This document shows, piece by piece, positions 21,829 to 34,233 of a DNA stretch of 64,000 bases. Source of the DNA: Antedon mediterranea (lineage: Eukaryota; Echinodermata; Crinoidea; Comatulida; Antedonidae); assembly GCF_964355755.1 (NCBI RefSeq), contig NC_092674.1, forward strand, positions 12,651,001 through 12,715,000, in the 5' to 3' direction. Position numbers and translations under genes: made by a program. The notes below the pieces were generated by a model. That model did not search any database. It was not told the DNA's origin and was given only the letters and a program-made list of their open reading frames with translations. The stretch's first letter is position 1; the number at the start of each line of letters is the position of its first letter.

Positions 21829-23981
21829 CACTTTGACTGCCAGAGGTTTTTCCAGTTAGAAACTGCCACCGCCAGCGTTTTTAGCCCAATTCGATGTTTT
21901 TATTAAAGCTGATTGAAACCATGTATGTGATCTGATTTATATGTAATTTAGACTAAAATAATCATAAAGATTTTAGCTTTACAATGGTACCAAGAACGAT
22001 TTTTAAATTGCAATATGTAAATCGTAATAGTAAAATGAAAGTAACCCACTTTTTGAATTTTTCGTAGTTTCGCGCAAGAAAGTCGAGATAATCGCGATTT
22101 TGTGCAAGACATCACAATATGAAAATATCGCCCGGTGAGATCAACAAACAACAAAAAAGTTACTTACACGGCACCGATAGGCCTATAAAAACAAGTTATC
22201 ACTATCGAAAAATGTATTACATTTTATGAATCATAAATCTTACATCAATGTTTCGCCAAAATCCACATAGTAAAGACACCAGGCTTAGTTAACCAGGCCT
22301 AAAGTTGGTCCGGAACCGTTTTACGACTAGGGCTAGGCTAGCCTAGTACTACTAGCCTAGGCCTAAGACCCCATTTACACTTCAGCTTTTAGCGAGCCCG
22401 AGGCCGGCTCGAGGCCGGCTCCGAGCCAAAAGTGCACAAGTGTAAACACTCTGGGAACAACCGAGCCGGCCTCGAGCCGGCTCAATTTTGAGCCTAGTCT
22501 AGAGTAGGCTTCGGGCCGGCAATTGCGGGCTTCGGGCCGGCACTTCGTATAGTGTAAACACTCGCGGTCATAAAATGAACGTTCTGTGTCAACTATAGCT
22601 TTAAGTTTACGAAACTTATTGCTGATGAATCGGAAATTCTTCATTGAAATTAAATTGGTGAAGATGTATACGCCTTTTTCACGATCTATGACAAACAATG
22701 CCGTGTGCAACGAAGCGTAACCAACAGAAATAACATAGCGTTTTCAGGGGATTTCAGGACACCATGCGGCGCCTGCCTATGCTTATAAACTGTGGTGTTT
22801 TTTTCGATGGACTTAAGAAGTGAAAAAAAAAATTATAATTTTTTTTAATCACACAGTTCTATAGGCTAATCTTTAAAGAACATTTTACAGTAAAAATTTT
22901 GTCCATACGACTGTCCGTTGAGAAGTTACGAATTTTTAAGTAACTTATCCTCCGAAAATAGGCTGAAAACGCTATGTTATTTCTGTTGGTTACGCTTCGT
23001 TGAACTGCATTGTTTGTGTTGTCATCGATCATGGAGTAAAGAATCATCGATCGAAGATGTCTTCCGTTTCGTGAAAAAGGCGTATGATCTACTACTATTC
23101 TTTAGAAAACGAGACGCAAACATTAGTAGTAAAGCAATAATGCAATTGTTTTGATCCATATTAAATACCGTTATTTGATTCTTTTTTGATAAAGTTGATA
23201 GGCCTAGGCCTAGTGTAGATCGACAACGCTTATAATGGGCTTATAATATTAACTTTTTAAGACGCACATGAGCGGATATGACGTGAATGTAGCGAAATCG
23301 TATCATCGAGCACTCTTCCGCGAGAGCAAGTGTAAACGCAATAGTAAGGGCCCGAGGCCGGCTTTTTGGGTAAGTGTAAACACATTGAGGGCTAAAAAGA
23401 AAGCCGGCGTCGGGCCGACTTCGGGCCGGCTAAGAAATCGTCGATGAAGTGTAAATGGGGTCTAACTAGGAGATAGTAAACTGATGATAATAACCATACC
23501 ATTTCAAAACAAGTTTGTTGCTTGAAACTCGGTCACTTTCAGTAAAACACCAAAACAATTAGGGTATACATACAATAATAAAATTAAAGACTTCATATTG
23601 AAAATGACTCCATTATTTTTTATTCAGATAACAAACAAACATGTCAATCCACAAAAACCTTTGTAATGCTTCGGCGGCATAGCTAGCGCGCGACCGATAC
23701 ACAATGCGCCAAGCCATCGCTCTACGCGCTACTGTGATGCGCGGTGTTTGTTATTTCGACAGGTACCATTTTGACAGTCGTTCGTAACCAGATTAGTTAC
23801 TTTCAAATTGTAAAATATTGACGGTCCAGACCGAATATAGTGTTCATATTTATAGTATATACCAATAATTAACCTATCTACCGGATTTCGTAAAAAAACG
23901 CGAAAAACGAAGATCTTCGTTTTTGGCAGTCAAGCGTTGTGTTTCCAAAAACGAAGATCTTCGTGTTTGGCAGTCAAAGTG
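21829..23981. mobile_element. piggyBac-like non-autonomous element with TTAA duplication
   Basis: The ends CACTTTGACTGCCA and TGGCAGTCAAAGTG are inverted and flanked by TTAA on both sides (21825-21828, 23982-23985). The direct segmental copy has the empty site with a single TTAA at 52010-52013. TTAA targets are used by piggyBac and Kolobok; the CACTTTGACTGCCA end resembles known piggyBac-like termini, so piggyBac is preferred. No transposase is present. A second element is nested at 22367-23462. The subterminal CGAAGATCTTCG palindrome occurs twice near the right end. Confidence 0.8.
22367..23462. mobile_element. Nested TAA-flanked DNA transposon (Harbinger-like)
   Basis: Inverted ends GACCCCATTTACACTTCA occupy 22367-22384 and 23445-23462, flanked by TAA on both sides (22364-22366, 23463-23465). 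A 3-bp TWA duplication is typical of PIF/Harbinger. The subterminal regions are rich in GAGCCGGC and GGGCCGGC copies. An internal inverted repeat pairs 22660-22745 with 22955-23085 and includes about 45 bp of exact match around GCGTAACCAACAGAAATAAC. Open frames of 111 and 78 codons exist but show no Harbinger nuclease or Myb motif. Confidence 0.75.
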
Positions 23982-24944
23982 TTAATGCAATTAAAGCGTA
24001 ATTAATTCGTCATATTCCATTTGGAATACTACGTCCTGTAAAATGAATGTAGAATGTTCAGATTTGTTAATTTAAAATTATATTATATACAGAATTGTAT
24101 ATTATTTCAAATGTTCGGGTGGCTTCCATGCATGCGGCTTTTAGCCTTAATGGAAGTCCTTTTGTATATATTTTGCTTTGTATTTTTTTTTTTATGGATG
24201 AAATAAACTGACTTGTGTGACTGGTATCTCGCCGCCTTTCCACGTATCATTTTATCGCATTCCATCATATTACTATTGAAACCGAATTTAAACATTTTAA
24301 CAAGCTTTTTGTGATGGTTACAAAATGCTAAGATACATTAAAAGAACGCTCATCGCCAGATCTATGTATAGTAATCAGAAATATTCAAACAAAAATGATG
24401 TTGTTGTGATGTCGGTGGTGGGTGTTAGTAGGTGTGGCGGCGTTCATTCGGGGAGGCATTTGTTTGTTTGTAGATTCCCCTAGATATGAACAAGTACAAC
24501 ACCGTATTTGATATTATCAAGAAGTGATAACAGCTAAAAGTTGTATGAAAATGCTTGGTAAATAAATATGATATAGCAGTCAATGAATTATTCAACAAGT
24601 ATAATTGTGTTTGTTTATAATACAATATTGTGTGTATAAATGTACGGCGGGCCGTTTATTAGAGGGTGGAGGCTTGATATTTCAAAGATGTTTTTTTGGG
24701 GAGGGGGCGTTTATTCAAATAAATGCGGTAGGCTTAATTGGTATAATCAATACATTATTTAGTTCAAATCAAACACCAAATAATGAAAATCATCAGTGAA
24801 CTGTTTCGGCATAAGGAAAACGTTCTAAACGGCTTGCAACATTGGTTAAACCACTCCGTGTCTCAATGGCGATACAGTACATGCAGAGTATCAGAACGTA
24901 CCAGTTCCAGAAACGGATGAAATACGAATTTAATTAAGTATTAA

Positions 24945-26219
24945 AGCAAACATAACAACGGACGATGATTAATTGATAGTTGTCCCACTACACAAATACA
25001 AGGACCGGGAAAATCCAGCAAACTATCGCCCAATTACTCTATTATCCATTTTTGTTAAAATATTTGAAAGAGATTGGGTAGAATAAGAGAATGGGTAGAA
25101 ATGAAACAAATTATATCAGAGGAACAGGCGGGCTTTAGGAATAAGTATAGTACGATTGATAATGCTTTTATACTTCAAACTATAATCAATAAAGCATTAC
25201 AAAAAAAAGAAGAAAACGCTATAGTGTGTTTGTAGATTTTAAACAGGCTTTTGATCGTGCGGATAGATCAATTTTAATAATTTAAATAAGTTAAACCTTC
25301 TTGTAAACTTAATTGAACTCTTGATATCTATGTACACGAACACTGAAATAAAAATGAAAACGCTGCATGGTTTAACAGATGCAATATAATGTAGTATAGG
25401 ATTAAAGCAAGGATGTCTCCTCTCTCCACTTCTTTTCACTCTTTTTATATGATTTTAAAGACATTTTAAAGACGAAAAATAAACACTACTGTTTAATAGA
25501 TAACAATGTAATTTCACACTTATTATTTGCAGATGATCTAGTTTTGTTTTCCTATTCTAAAGTTGGTCAACAAAAGCAAATAAATTGTCTTGTAAAATAT
25601 TGCTATGCAATGCAATGTAAATAAGTTAGAAATAAATAAGTTAAAAACTAAAGCGTATGGTGTTCCGAAATGGTGGGGATGAAAAATGGTACATAAATGA
25701 TGTCAATATAGAAATAGTATAACTATAATATATATATATATAACTCAAATAAATTACAGAGAATAATAAAAATGGCTAAGAAGGTAATAGGTGCAAACGT
25801 CCCATCTATCCATGATATATGCGATAAGGTTATGGAGAAAAAACTAAAATGTATAATTAACGACCAGTCTCATCCTCTTTTTAACTTTATAAATTTCAGT
25901 AGATCCGGAAGGATGATTCCTTCAATTAAGAAGACTGAGCGTCATAATAAATCATTTCTTCCGTGTGCAATCAGGCAGTACAACAAGCAATTTAAAAGAT
26001 AACTTGAGACGTTTTATATTTTATTCTTTATATAGTATTTTAATATTTATACTGTTCATAATGTTTTATACATAGCATAATTTCTTATATATTATCTTAT
26101 CCATTGTATAGTATTGTATGTTTTTAACTGTTGTTATTTTTATTGTAATTTGAACCTTGGAAGGCAAATTTCATTTACTGTGTATTTGACAATAAATTTT
26201 AACTTGAACTTGAACTTGA
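24945..26219 (+). pseudogene. LINE reverse transcriptase, decayed
   Basis: Frame-shifted pieces follow reverse transcriptase order: NYRPITLLS near 25020, EEQAGFRNKYSTIDNAF near 25115, motif A VDFKQAFDRADRS near 25230, motif B GLKQGCLLSPLLFTLF near 25400, and the catalytic FADD box near 25530. 25772-26002 is an intact C-terminal segment ending in the IPSIKKTERHNKSFLP region. The 3' end is an AACTTG microsatellite at 26200-26219 after AATAAA. Stops and indels make it inactive. Residues around FADD differ from the YADD of the LINE at 218-2195, so it is a different family. Confidence 0.85.
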
Positions 26220-26512
26220 ACATGTCATTTTCGTTTTTCATTTTTGTTGCGTTGTTCCGCCAGTCACGCATGCCATCCGGACCGACCTCGCCGACTTGCA
26301 ATGTGTTTTGAAAATATCAAATGGGTGTTTTCCGATTTTTTTAAACATGTAATTCGCTTGGATCGTCGGCTTTTGTACCTGATTTGAAATACCATGTTCT
26401 CTTATATAGAAAATATATTACTATAGGATACTAAAATAAGCTCTTTCACTGTACATAAACAGGCACATCATGTATAATACCACCAAATTACGATTGATAA
26501 TCAATCATATCA

Positions 26513-26720
26513 TAAGGCATTTAATGAAAATGTGGACCGTCTTAAAATTACGTGACATGTTTCTATAAATATATTCTCATGCTAATTATTGACTCATTTA
26601 AACGCAACTTTGTACGTATACAAGTACTCTAGGCTTTGATTACAGTTCTGATGATGAGAATATATTTATCGGAACATGTCAAGTAATTTAAGACGGTCTG
26701 CATTTTAACTAAATGCCTTA
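26513..26720. mobile_element. MITE-like hairpin element
   Basis: The arms are about 75 bp each (TAAGGCATTTA...TATTCTCAT and its complement) around a 65-bp spacer, bounded by TA. The copy in the right arm of the duplication lies at about 50925-51135. There is no coding capacity. Confidence 0.65.
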
Positions 26721-28039
26721 TATATTCTCACTCATAAACAAACACGTGTCCCCACCCCTTAATGTATTAGGGGAAAACGATTAGGTCTACTAATTTTGTA
26801 GAATATGTTTTATCAAATTAATTTCTAGTAACAAATATATTTAATATTACAGTAAAACTCATTTTCATTGTGGTTTACGCGTCAATATTTGTCCTGTAGT
26901 TAGAGAAGTACCAAAATCTGGATCAAGTTACTTATTAGTGAAAGGACAAAATACGTAGTTTCGAGAGGCGGTATGCTCCCTTTGTAAGAAACGGCAATTC
27001 ATTCGCAACTACTATTTACAAGTCTACCCAATGTCACTTTTATTTAGTTGTTTACTATTCCAATGTCTAGAATAATAAGTAGCACGCTGGAACACCATAT
27101 ACAACAACAAGTTATAAAGGGTCACGATTACCAATTAAAAAAAAATTGAATAATAAAGGAATAGCTCTTGGCCCATGGCACAGAATCAATTCAAAGTGTG
27201 CCAAAAGTTCAAAAATGGTAAATTTGGCAATCCAAACTTTTTAATATTGTTTAGGAAGAAGACATCTTAAATATAAATCGACTAATAATGTTATGTTTGA
27301 TAAATTTTAATAGTGTCTTGTAACCATGGAAACTGGGAAATTTCAATTTAAAAGAGCAAAAACAACAGTTTTGATAAATTCGCTGCTTTTTCTAGAATCA
27401 CCGTGAATCTAAACTATTATAATGGTTTTATTTAAAAAATATGATTTTTTGGGTATTTTTGGCCTGTATTTGGTGACCTTTAACCCCAAAATATAGCAAT
27501 AGTTGACATTTTATTTTTACTTCCTATTATGGTTAATAACAGAAAAAAATGTCATGTAGTATCAAATCCATTGCTTTTTTCCAGAAAATTTGGTTTCCCG
27601 AGTGTTGACCTTGTTAATATTATTACTTCATATGAATATACAACCCCAATATTGATAAACTACAGTAAGTAATGTTGAATCAATACATTAACGTGCTTGC
27701 AAAATTATTTTAGTAAAGAATATAATATGAGCAATAATATGGCGCTCATGAACCGGCGTGTACTCTTAATACTTTACGTGATAGAAGGTAAGGGTTATGT
27801 GATGGAAATGTAAGTACATCAACCTGAAGAAATAACTATCATTGATAACTTACTTGTTTGTAATGATGAATAAGCGTTTTCCTTGTTTGTATCTACAACA
27901 GGCAATTGATTTTATTGAAAACAGGTTTCAGAAGAGATGGAAAGATTATAGTAGACATATTTAAAAGAACTAAAGAACTGATCACAGAAACCATGGCATT
28001 TCAATTGGTATTTGTGTTGAGATAATTGAATACATACTG

Positions 28040-28560
28040 TGTGTTTATTTATTTATTTATTTATTTATTCAATTTCTGCCATATACATAACAAAGAAGAT
28101 AAAAACATTATAAAAGGAGGCACGGAAAGACCTAACAGGTGCTAAACACCTATGCTAGTTGGTCAACCCAGAACAGAAAAATATAAGAAAAATAAAAAAA
28201 ATACGTTCTACAATTAAAGCATCTACAAGAAAGCGACCAACTACACACATTTTCAATATCAAAATTATTTAAAAAATAAATATTGAGATAATTAAGTAAC
28301 TTGGTTTTACAGAAATATTGAAGTTGCGGATTTCACTGGGTAAGTTATTCCAAATTCTGGTAACACGTGGGATATATGATTAAAAAGAAGATTCAGTTCT
28401 GCAGCCACGAATATCAAAAAGAGTACCAACAGAAGAAAAGCTACGAGTAACACGTTGTGAATTACGAATATTAAATAAATTGTCAGTTTTAATTATTACT
28501 TATATTAGAATTGAAAATCTTAAAAAGAAAAACGATATCAGTAAAGTGACGCCTATAACA
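28040..28560 (-). pseudogene. LINE 3' end (C-terminal coding region and tail)
   Basis: On the minus strand a frame reads NLFNIRNSQRVTR, then RVTRIWNNLPSEIRN, the conserved C-terminal tail of CR1/L2-like polyproteins. A 3' UTR follows, ending in an AATAAATAAATAAATA microsatellite (28042-28070 on the plus strand). An in-frame TAA breaks the frame. The mirrored copy is at about 49080-49600. Confidence 0.7.
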
Positions 28561-29035
28561 TAATGATTATATAGATTATATACTTTCTCCGATAACACAG
28601 CAGCACTACAGTATATTTCAGAAACTTATAATCTCTACAACTTTGTTTCCTATGAAACTCAACTGTATTCTCGTGACATGACAATTGTAAACACATCAAG
28701 TGTTGTTTATATACACATGATATCAAAGATTTATAGTGAAATGATATTGTATCTGTAAGTTTTCATGTCAAATTCTCTGTACATGTGCGACTTAGTTTTA
28801 TTAAACTGATTACTGACAGTTGGTGGCCGTTTAAATCAATTAATGTTAATAATTCAGCCGACTAAAAAGAACCGATTGTCATTCGTATGTGATCAACTGT
28901 TGCTGATTTCGTAATCGTGTCATCATAGTGAAAAGTAACATATCTGTTTGAAATTTAGGCTTTACTGAATAAACGGAACAGAATAGAATATTAACCTTTA
29001 CTTATTGGTTATTCGCACTTAATATTGTATGACAC

Positions 29036-30580
29036 TTGGGTGTTAATATTTCTTGCAATTGTAATGATATTTTCAGACTCAATTTTCCAGATAAGGCTAA
29101 AAATGCTGAACAAGTATTAAATATGTGGAAACAACGCTCACTTACTTTGTTTGGAAAAGCAACTATTATTAAGTCACTGTTTCTCCCAATATTCACGTAT
29201 GTTTTCTCAAATTTACCAGACCCACCCGATTGTTTCCTTCAAGATATTCAAAGTAAAATTTTTAAATTTATATGGAACGGAAAACCCGATAAAGTCAAAA
29301 GAAAAGTCATGCTTAACAATTTTGACGAAGGAGGGTTAAAAATTTCCCATATTAAGAGTTACTGTACATCTCTCAAATCATGTTGGGTGAAAAGATATCT
29401 TGATGGAAATCAATCCAAGTGGAAAGTGTTTTTAAAAAGTAAGATTAAAGAGGTTGGAGGAAATATTGTTTTCGAAACCAACTTTTCTAAATCTTCAAAA
29501 ATATTAAAACAATTTGAAAGGTTCCATAAAGATATACTCTCTGCGTGGAGTGAATACAATTTTGTAGAACCGTATACGATAGAGGACATCTTAAATCAAT
29601 CTTTATGGAACAACTCATGTTTTGATAAAAGAGAATTTAAAGTTGAAAAAAGTGGTTGGTTAAAAATGTAAACTATGTAAAAGATATCGTGAACAAAGAA
29701 GGGAAAATATTAGAACTAGACGAATTTAACCAAAAATATAATTTTAAACCAGACTTCTTATTATATCACCAGATTGTAAATTCAATTCCAAAGCTCTGGA
29801 AACAGAAATTAATTGAACAAGGTATAAACACAACTAATGAAGTTGAATCCAAATTACAGACATTCATTTCTGTGAAAACGAGAAATTGTCATTATATCTA
29901 TAAACACATTATATTAAAAAATGTTGAAGAGCCAATTGGAATTGAATCCAAATGGGAAAAGGAGTTTGACAACAAACTTAATTGGAAAAACCTTTTCTCA
30001 AATTTACACGCCTGTACAAATGACACTAAGCTAAAAAATGTTCAATTTAAATTTATTCATCGTATAATTTATACAAATACAATGCTCTTTAAGATGTCAA
30101 AGGTCGATTCACCAATGTGTAGTTTCTGCAAGGAAAAGCAGGAAACACTGCCACATATGTTCTTTGAATGTGATCTGGTAAAGAAAATTTGGGAAAATGT
30201 AAAACAATATATGTATCGAAATATCAACAATAACTTAATTATCACCAAAGAAAGTATATGTTTTGGTTTTGGAAAAACACACAGTGATGCAAACATTTTA
30301 ATTTTAATTACCAAGTGGTACATATTTAGTTGCAAAATCAAAAAACAATTACTTAATTATAATCATTTATTTCACATTTACCAAAAATACAAGGCAACCA
30401 TATTATTAGCAAAATGATTATTATTAAGTGTATTTTTGCGATACATTATTTTTTTTTCTTTAATTTCATTACTCTCTTATATTTGAGAGAGTATTATATC
30501 GTTTTAATAGTTACGTTGCCTTTATATATTAATTTTTTATTATGTATGTGATGAAATGAAATAAAAAAAAAAAAAAAAAA
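29036..30580 (+). mobile_element. 5'-truncated L1/Tx1-like LINE with 15-bp target duplication
   Basis: AATATTGTATGACAC flanks the insertion at 29021-29035 and 30581-30595. The 3' end has a pure poly(A) of about 20. Two overlapping frames (29036-29671 and 29656-30417) form the C-terminal half of a reverse transcriptase protein. The first has the conserved FIWNGKPDKVKRKVM and EGGLKI motifs, and the second ends in the Cys/His knuckle CSFCKEKQETLPHMFFEC. One A missing from the A-run near 29660 separates the frames. The catalytic palm is absent because of the 5' truncation. Confidence 0.9.
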
Positions 30581-31679
30581 AATATTGTATGACACAGAAT
30601 AGATCGACACAATTCAGAACACTATAAACATATTTTTTCGCGTCATATAGTACTTTATGTGTATTTCATGTTAGTTGCAGGGTATGCGTTAACGAGGATA
30701 ACTCGAACTCGTCAAGGTGAAGGACAAGCCGAAGGACAAGCCTAAGGCAAGAGGCGTTCGTAGAGTTCTCTATTTTCCGAAGAAACCAACCGTGATAAAT
30801 TGTAATTAATGGGCTTACTTATGACATCTAGGCTAGGCCTAAATATCTTTTCTTCAGTTGCTTAGGCTTGGATTTGCTCCTACAGTATTTGCGAAAAAAA
30901 AATGTGGGCTTGATAAGTTCAAATTTAGTTGTTGTTGTTGTTGACCATACTTAACTAAAGTAGACTATAGACCTGGGCTTTTATAACTACTAAGGTATCA
31001 ACTCCTATTAATTGCCTTATTTTATGAAATTGAAAAGTGGCCGATTACGGGAGGTTCTGTCGATAGAGGGCCAAAATCACGTATTATGGCTATGCACGGT
31101 ATTTTTCGGCTTTCTTTTCACAACGGGCCTCTACATTCATTCTAGTTAATTGTATTGTATTGTTTTGTTAGTATTATGTATGATTTTCAGACAAACCGGT
31201 CGGTCAAAATCAAAAAATGTAGTTATCTTATCTAAAAAAACACAGGAATGTTTTTCACATAAATATTTTAAAACCGCTTCGAAATAAAGCTAATTATTAT
31301 ATAGCCTAAAGCTCAATATAAGTATGAAAATTGAATTTTGATACCGGTCGGTCGGTAAACACTAACTGTATATATACATATTCATTTAGAGATTTTATTT
31401 GCACTCGCGTACAGCTAATTCAAATGTATATTTCAATTAAGATCTTTTTCATTAATAAACTAAGTAGAGTTTTTGCAAAGGTCTTTGTTTTATAATAAAC
31501 AATAATTTCATCATTCATCATTCGCGGTACTATATACGTACCATTTATTTGTATCAACAACAAAATAATAAAGTATTTCTTTCACAAGAATATTTCTATA
31601 AACTTATTTGATACAAAACGGGTATGCAATGAGCCGAAGCTCTTAAACGCATTACCCTATAATACAGATATCTATAGTG

Positions 31680-32508
31680 GTGTTCCGAACCATGTGAGGG
31701 ACACAACCGTGCAGTTCTCGACAATTTAGTCATCCTCGCCACAAAAATGGTCTGTAATATGACCCGCGATGTGCTTGCTTCATTTAGGTATGTTATTATT
31801 GGCACGCCGTTTAAATTGTAAAATTAAACACTTTTTTAAAAAAGTGTTTTTATAGCACATATTATTTATGTGTTTAACACTTACTTTGTCCTGAAGATCC
31901 AATTTAGCACCTTCCTTGAGGAAAAAGGTGATGCCCCATTCTGATATATTACAAACATTATGTTTTAGTATTTTCTCTCTCTAAACAAAGTATTATAATA
32001 TTGTCCTGGAATCAATACGATGTTATCAATTAAACGTTATAGATTTAAATAATGCTAAATAGTTAAATTAAATAAAGAGTAATCTAACCCTTTTCTTTAA
32101 GATAATGTATTGTATATATATACATTTTTTGTCTTTCTTGTAGGCCTATAACATCCTCAGTAAAGTCTCTTATAAAAATGAATCAAATTGAGATTTGCTT
32201 AATTACAACTACTGTAAGTGAAGCATAACTAAAAATACGTTCCAGCTAATTCTTACATAGTGAATAATGAGAATATTTTTAATGATAGATTTATAAAAAA
32301 AATACTTAGGCCTATGGGAGGGTTAACTACAAAAGATTTGAGTTTACGCAAAGGTAAAGTCTATTTGATACTCTCAGTAATGAGGTCGTGCGTAAGATTA
32401 CTACGGTAGTGATTTATTTGCAATCTCAACTTCAGATTGGGTACCGTACCGTATTTCATGATTTAGGTGATTTTCCTTTTTTCGTGGGTTACTTTGGGTT
32501 GAATATAC
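31680..32508 (-). other. Ankyrin unit D1, left part
   Basis: Starts at the shared GGTGTTCCGAACCATGTGAG landmark and parallels 54180-55603, but with internal deletions. It is interrupted at 32508 by the element described next and resumes at about 41269. Confidence 0.65.
31885..31940 (-). pseudogene. Broken ankyrin exon
   Basis: The acceptor side reads NGASPF and the donor side retains GTAAGTG after CTTCAGGACAAA, but only 56 bp lie between against 99 in intact copies. The 43-bp internal deletion removes most of helix 1 and helix 2 and shifts the frame. If spliced in, it would disrupt the protein. Confidence 0.8.
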
Positions 32509-32519
32509 CAATAGGTGGG

Positions 32520-33005
32520 GTGAATTTTGTCCAAGATGGGGAAATTTCTGTCCAGAATGGGGAAATATTTTGTCCAGAATAAGGACAAAAGCGATAGGTG
32601 GCGCTATAATCGTGTCCAAGATGGGGAAGCTGTCCAATATAGAGAAATCCGATTTGTCCAAAATGGGGAAATTTCTGTCCAAGATGGGGAAGTGGTGGCG
32701 CTATATCGTGTCCAAAATGGGGAAATTTCTGTCCAGGATGGGGAAGTGGTGGCGCTATATCGTGTCCAAAATGGGGAAATTTCTGTCCAGGATGGGGAAA
32801 TGCTGTGTCAAAAATAGGAAAGCTGTCCAATATAGAGAAATCCGATTTGTCCAGAATGGGGAAATTTCTGTCCAGAATGGGGAAGTGCTGTGTTCAAGAT
32901 GGGGAAGCTGTCCAATATAGAGAAAGACGATTTGTCCAAAATGGAGAAATTTCTGTCCAGAATGGGGAAGTGCTGTGTCCAAAATATGGAAGCTCCACAA
33001 TATAG
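32520..33005 (+). repeat. Left subterminal array of a GTCCA...GGGGAA motif
   Basis: About twenty degenerate copies of TGTCCARAATGGGGAAATT spaced around 20-30 bp, with interspersed GTGGCGCTATA and CCAATATAGAGAAATCCGAT variants. It is reverse complementary to 36590-37397. Open frames across it exist in several frames only because the repeat lacks stops; they are not genes. Confidence 0.9.
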
Positions 33006-33909
33006 AGAAGGCAAAACATTAAAACAACATAAGAAACTTTTTTTTGTTTTAAAACTTTAATTAAGTTCACACTTCTAATCTGAAAACACTACAAAATGTA
33101 CATAATAATAACAGTACTATGTTACACTTTACAAGTACATTTGAAGTGGAAAGGTGTTCTATTAATTAAATAATTAACACCGTTATCAGCTAATTTTAAG
33201 TATAATAAACATAGTGAGGGATGTGGTTCCAATTTACTTCTGAAGTAAATTTTCACTGAATCTATACATTTATCTGACGTTAAAAACTACAGTATATTAT
33301 ATTAAATTCCAAGCATAAAAACCACAAAAAAAATTAGTACCGGCACCGCCATTATTATACCACATCAGTAAGAGTACAGAATATTAATATATTTAATACA
33401 TGTTGTCACTTCTTTTCCTTCTTTCTATCCTTTTTATTTTTTCTTTATTTGTTTTTTGTTTGTTTTTTTTTTCGACCACAGGCCGCGGGTATTAATCTAT
33501 CGTCACATGCAGTAATTCCACATGGAATTTCGACCACATGATGGAATCCTTGAGTTATTATAGTAACTCAATGGTTTATCAAACGTACACGCTGAATCAT
33601 TAATTTCCAGCTATAAACAAAGTGATATCATTGACAAATCGTGCAATATTTGGCCTAATTTTAACTAATTAACTAATTCTCACTTTACAATAGTATACGA
33701 GTGTTTGCATATTTGTAACATAGTATTAATTAGTGCTTTAAATGCGTTATTTCCTACTCCAAATAGGCATAGTTTAGGGCTAATAATTATGTTGATATTA
33801 AAATATGATTAACAGCCAGTGCTTCGCATTTTCTGTAAGGTTTATGCTCAATTAGATTTGTTTTTTTGGTTAAATTTCTCTCAAAATCTTTGTGTCTATA
33901 CAAATGTTA
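33006..33909. other. Non-coding interval of the Zisupton-like element
   Basis: AT-rich sequence between the left array and the SprT-like frame. A poly-T/TTTG-rich stretch lies at 33410-33475. I see no gene. Confidence 0.5.
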
Positions 33910-34221
33910 TTAGTGAGCAACTATTCTGTCAATGTGTATTCCTTTAAATTTACCAGGGAGTGAATTGCTGTGCTGATTTATTATGGCTACTGATGTTCTT
34001 CTCATTTTCTTGAAAACTTTCCCATTCTGCCGATCATCTCTAATTCCATCAAGAAAAATTTTCATATGGATCATTTCATGAGCCATAGTATTAAGCAATT
34101 CACTCGTCGAATCTGCAGCATTTTTACTATTAATATTTATTATTGATGAGGAACCAATTTTATTCTTATGCAATAATTGAAGTGTTTCTCCGTAAACATT
34201 ACCTAAAGGTACAAGAAACAC
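33910..34221 (-). CDS. SprT-like zinc metalloprotease domain protein
   Basis: About 103 codons are open. The centre reads LNTMAHEMIHMKIFLDG, a gluzincin HExxH motif with hydrophobic helix. A downstream segment QNGKVFKKMRR sits where SprT/Spartan proteins have the HGxxF third zinc ligand; here the histidine is asparagine. The final segment GKFKGIHID lacks the zinc-ribbon of full Spartan. SprT proteases cleave DNA-bound proteins; a transposon-encoded one could help remodel protein-DNA complexes, which is inference. It lies 12 bp downstream of the protease/zinc-finger block in the same orientation, so it may be the last exon or domain of the same product. The start shown is simply the first Met. 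Confidence 0.6.
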   Translation of the reverse strand: MFLVPLGNVYGETLQLLHKNKIGSSSIININSKNAADSTSELLNTMAHEMIHMKIFLDGIRDDRQNGKVFKKMRRTSVAIINQHSNSLPGKFKGIHIDRIVAH

Positions 34222-34233
34222 ATGATCCTCGGC

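Larger units (their letters stand above)
21655..24890 (+). repeat. Segmental repeat, direct copy at 51840-52900
   Basis: 21655-21828 and 23986-24890 align in order with 51840-52013 and 52014-52900, interrupted here only by the element at 21829-23981. It includes the Helitron-family stretch from 24597. No conserved coding frame is seen. Confidence 0.85.
26219..31506. repeat. Left arm of a 5.3-kb inverted duplication
   Basis: The reverse complement of this block is 46144-51422 with only scattered differences, including every nested insertion. Left ends share CATTTTCGTTTTTCATTTT, and right ends stop at AACAATAATT. The non-LINE content (26740-28030, 30596-31506) has no recognised gene. A lysine-rich short frame near 30710-30800 has no start or splice context. 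Confidence 0.9.

Noticed and set aside
30710-30800. Short lysine-proline-rich frame resembling a linker-histone tail
   Set aside because: An in-frame stop lies just upstream, there is no start or acceptor, and it is only about 30 codons.
26219-31506. The 5.3-kb block as a transposon inserted twice in opposite orientation
   Set aside because: Its two ends are not inverted repeats of each other and no flanking duplications are visible at either arm; an inverted segmental duplication is the simpler reading.
32527-33005. Several overlapping open frames of 66-116 codons rich in QNGEISVQDGE or KMGKFLSKMGK
   Set aside because: They are translations of the tandem motif array in several frames on both strands; the mirrored array at 36617-37447 gives the same artefact.
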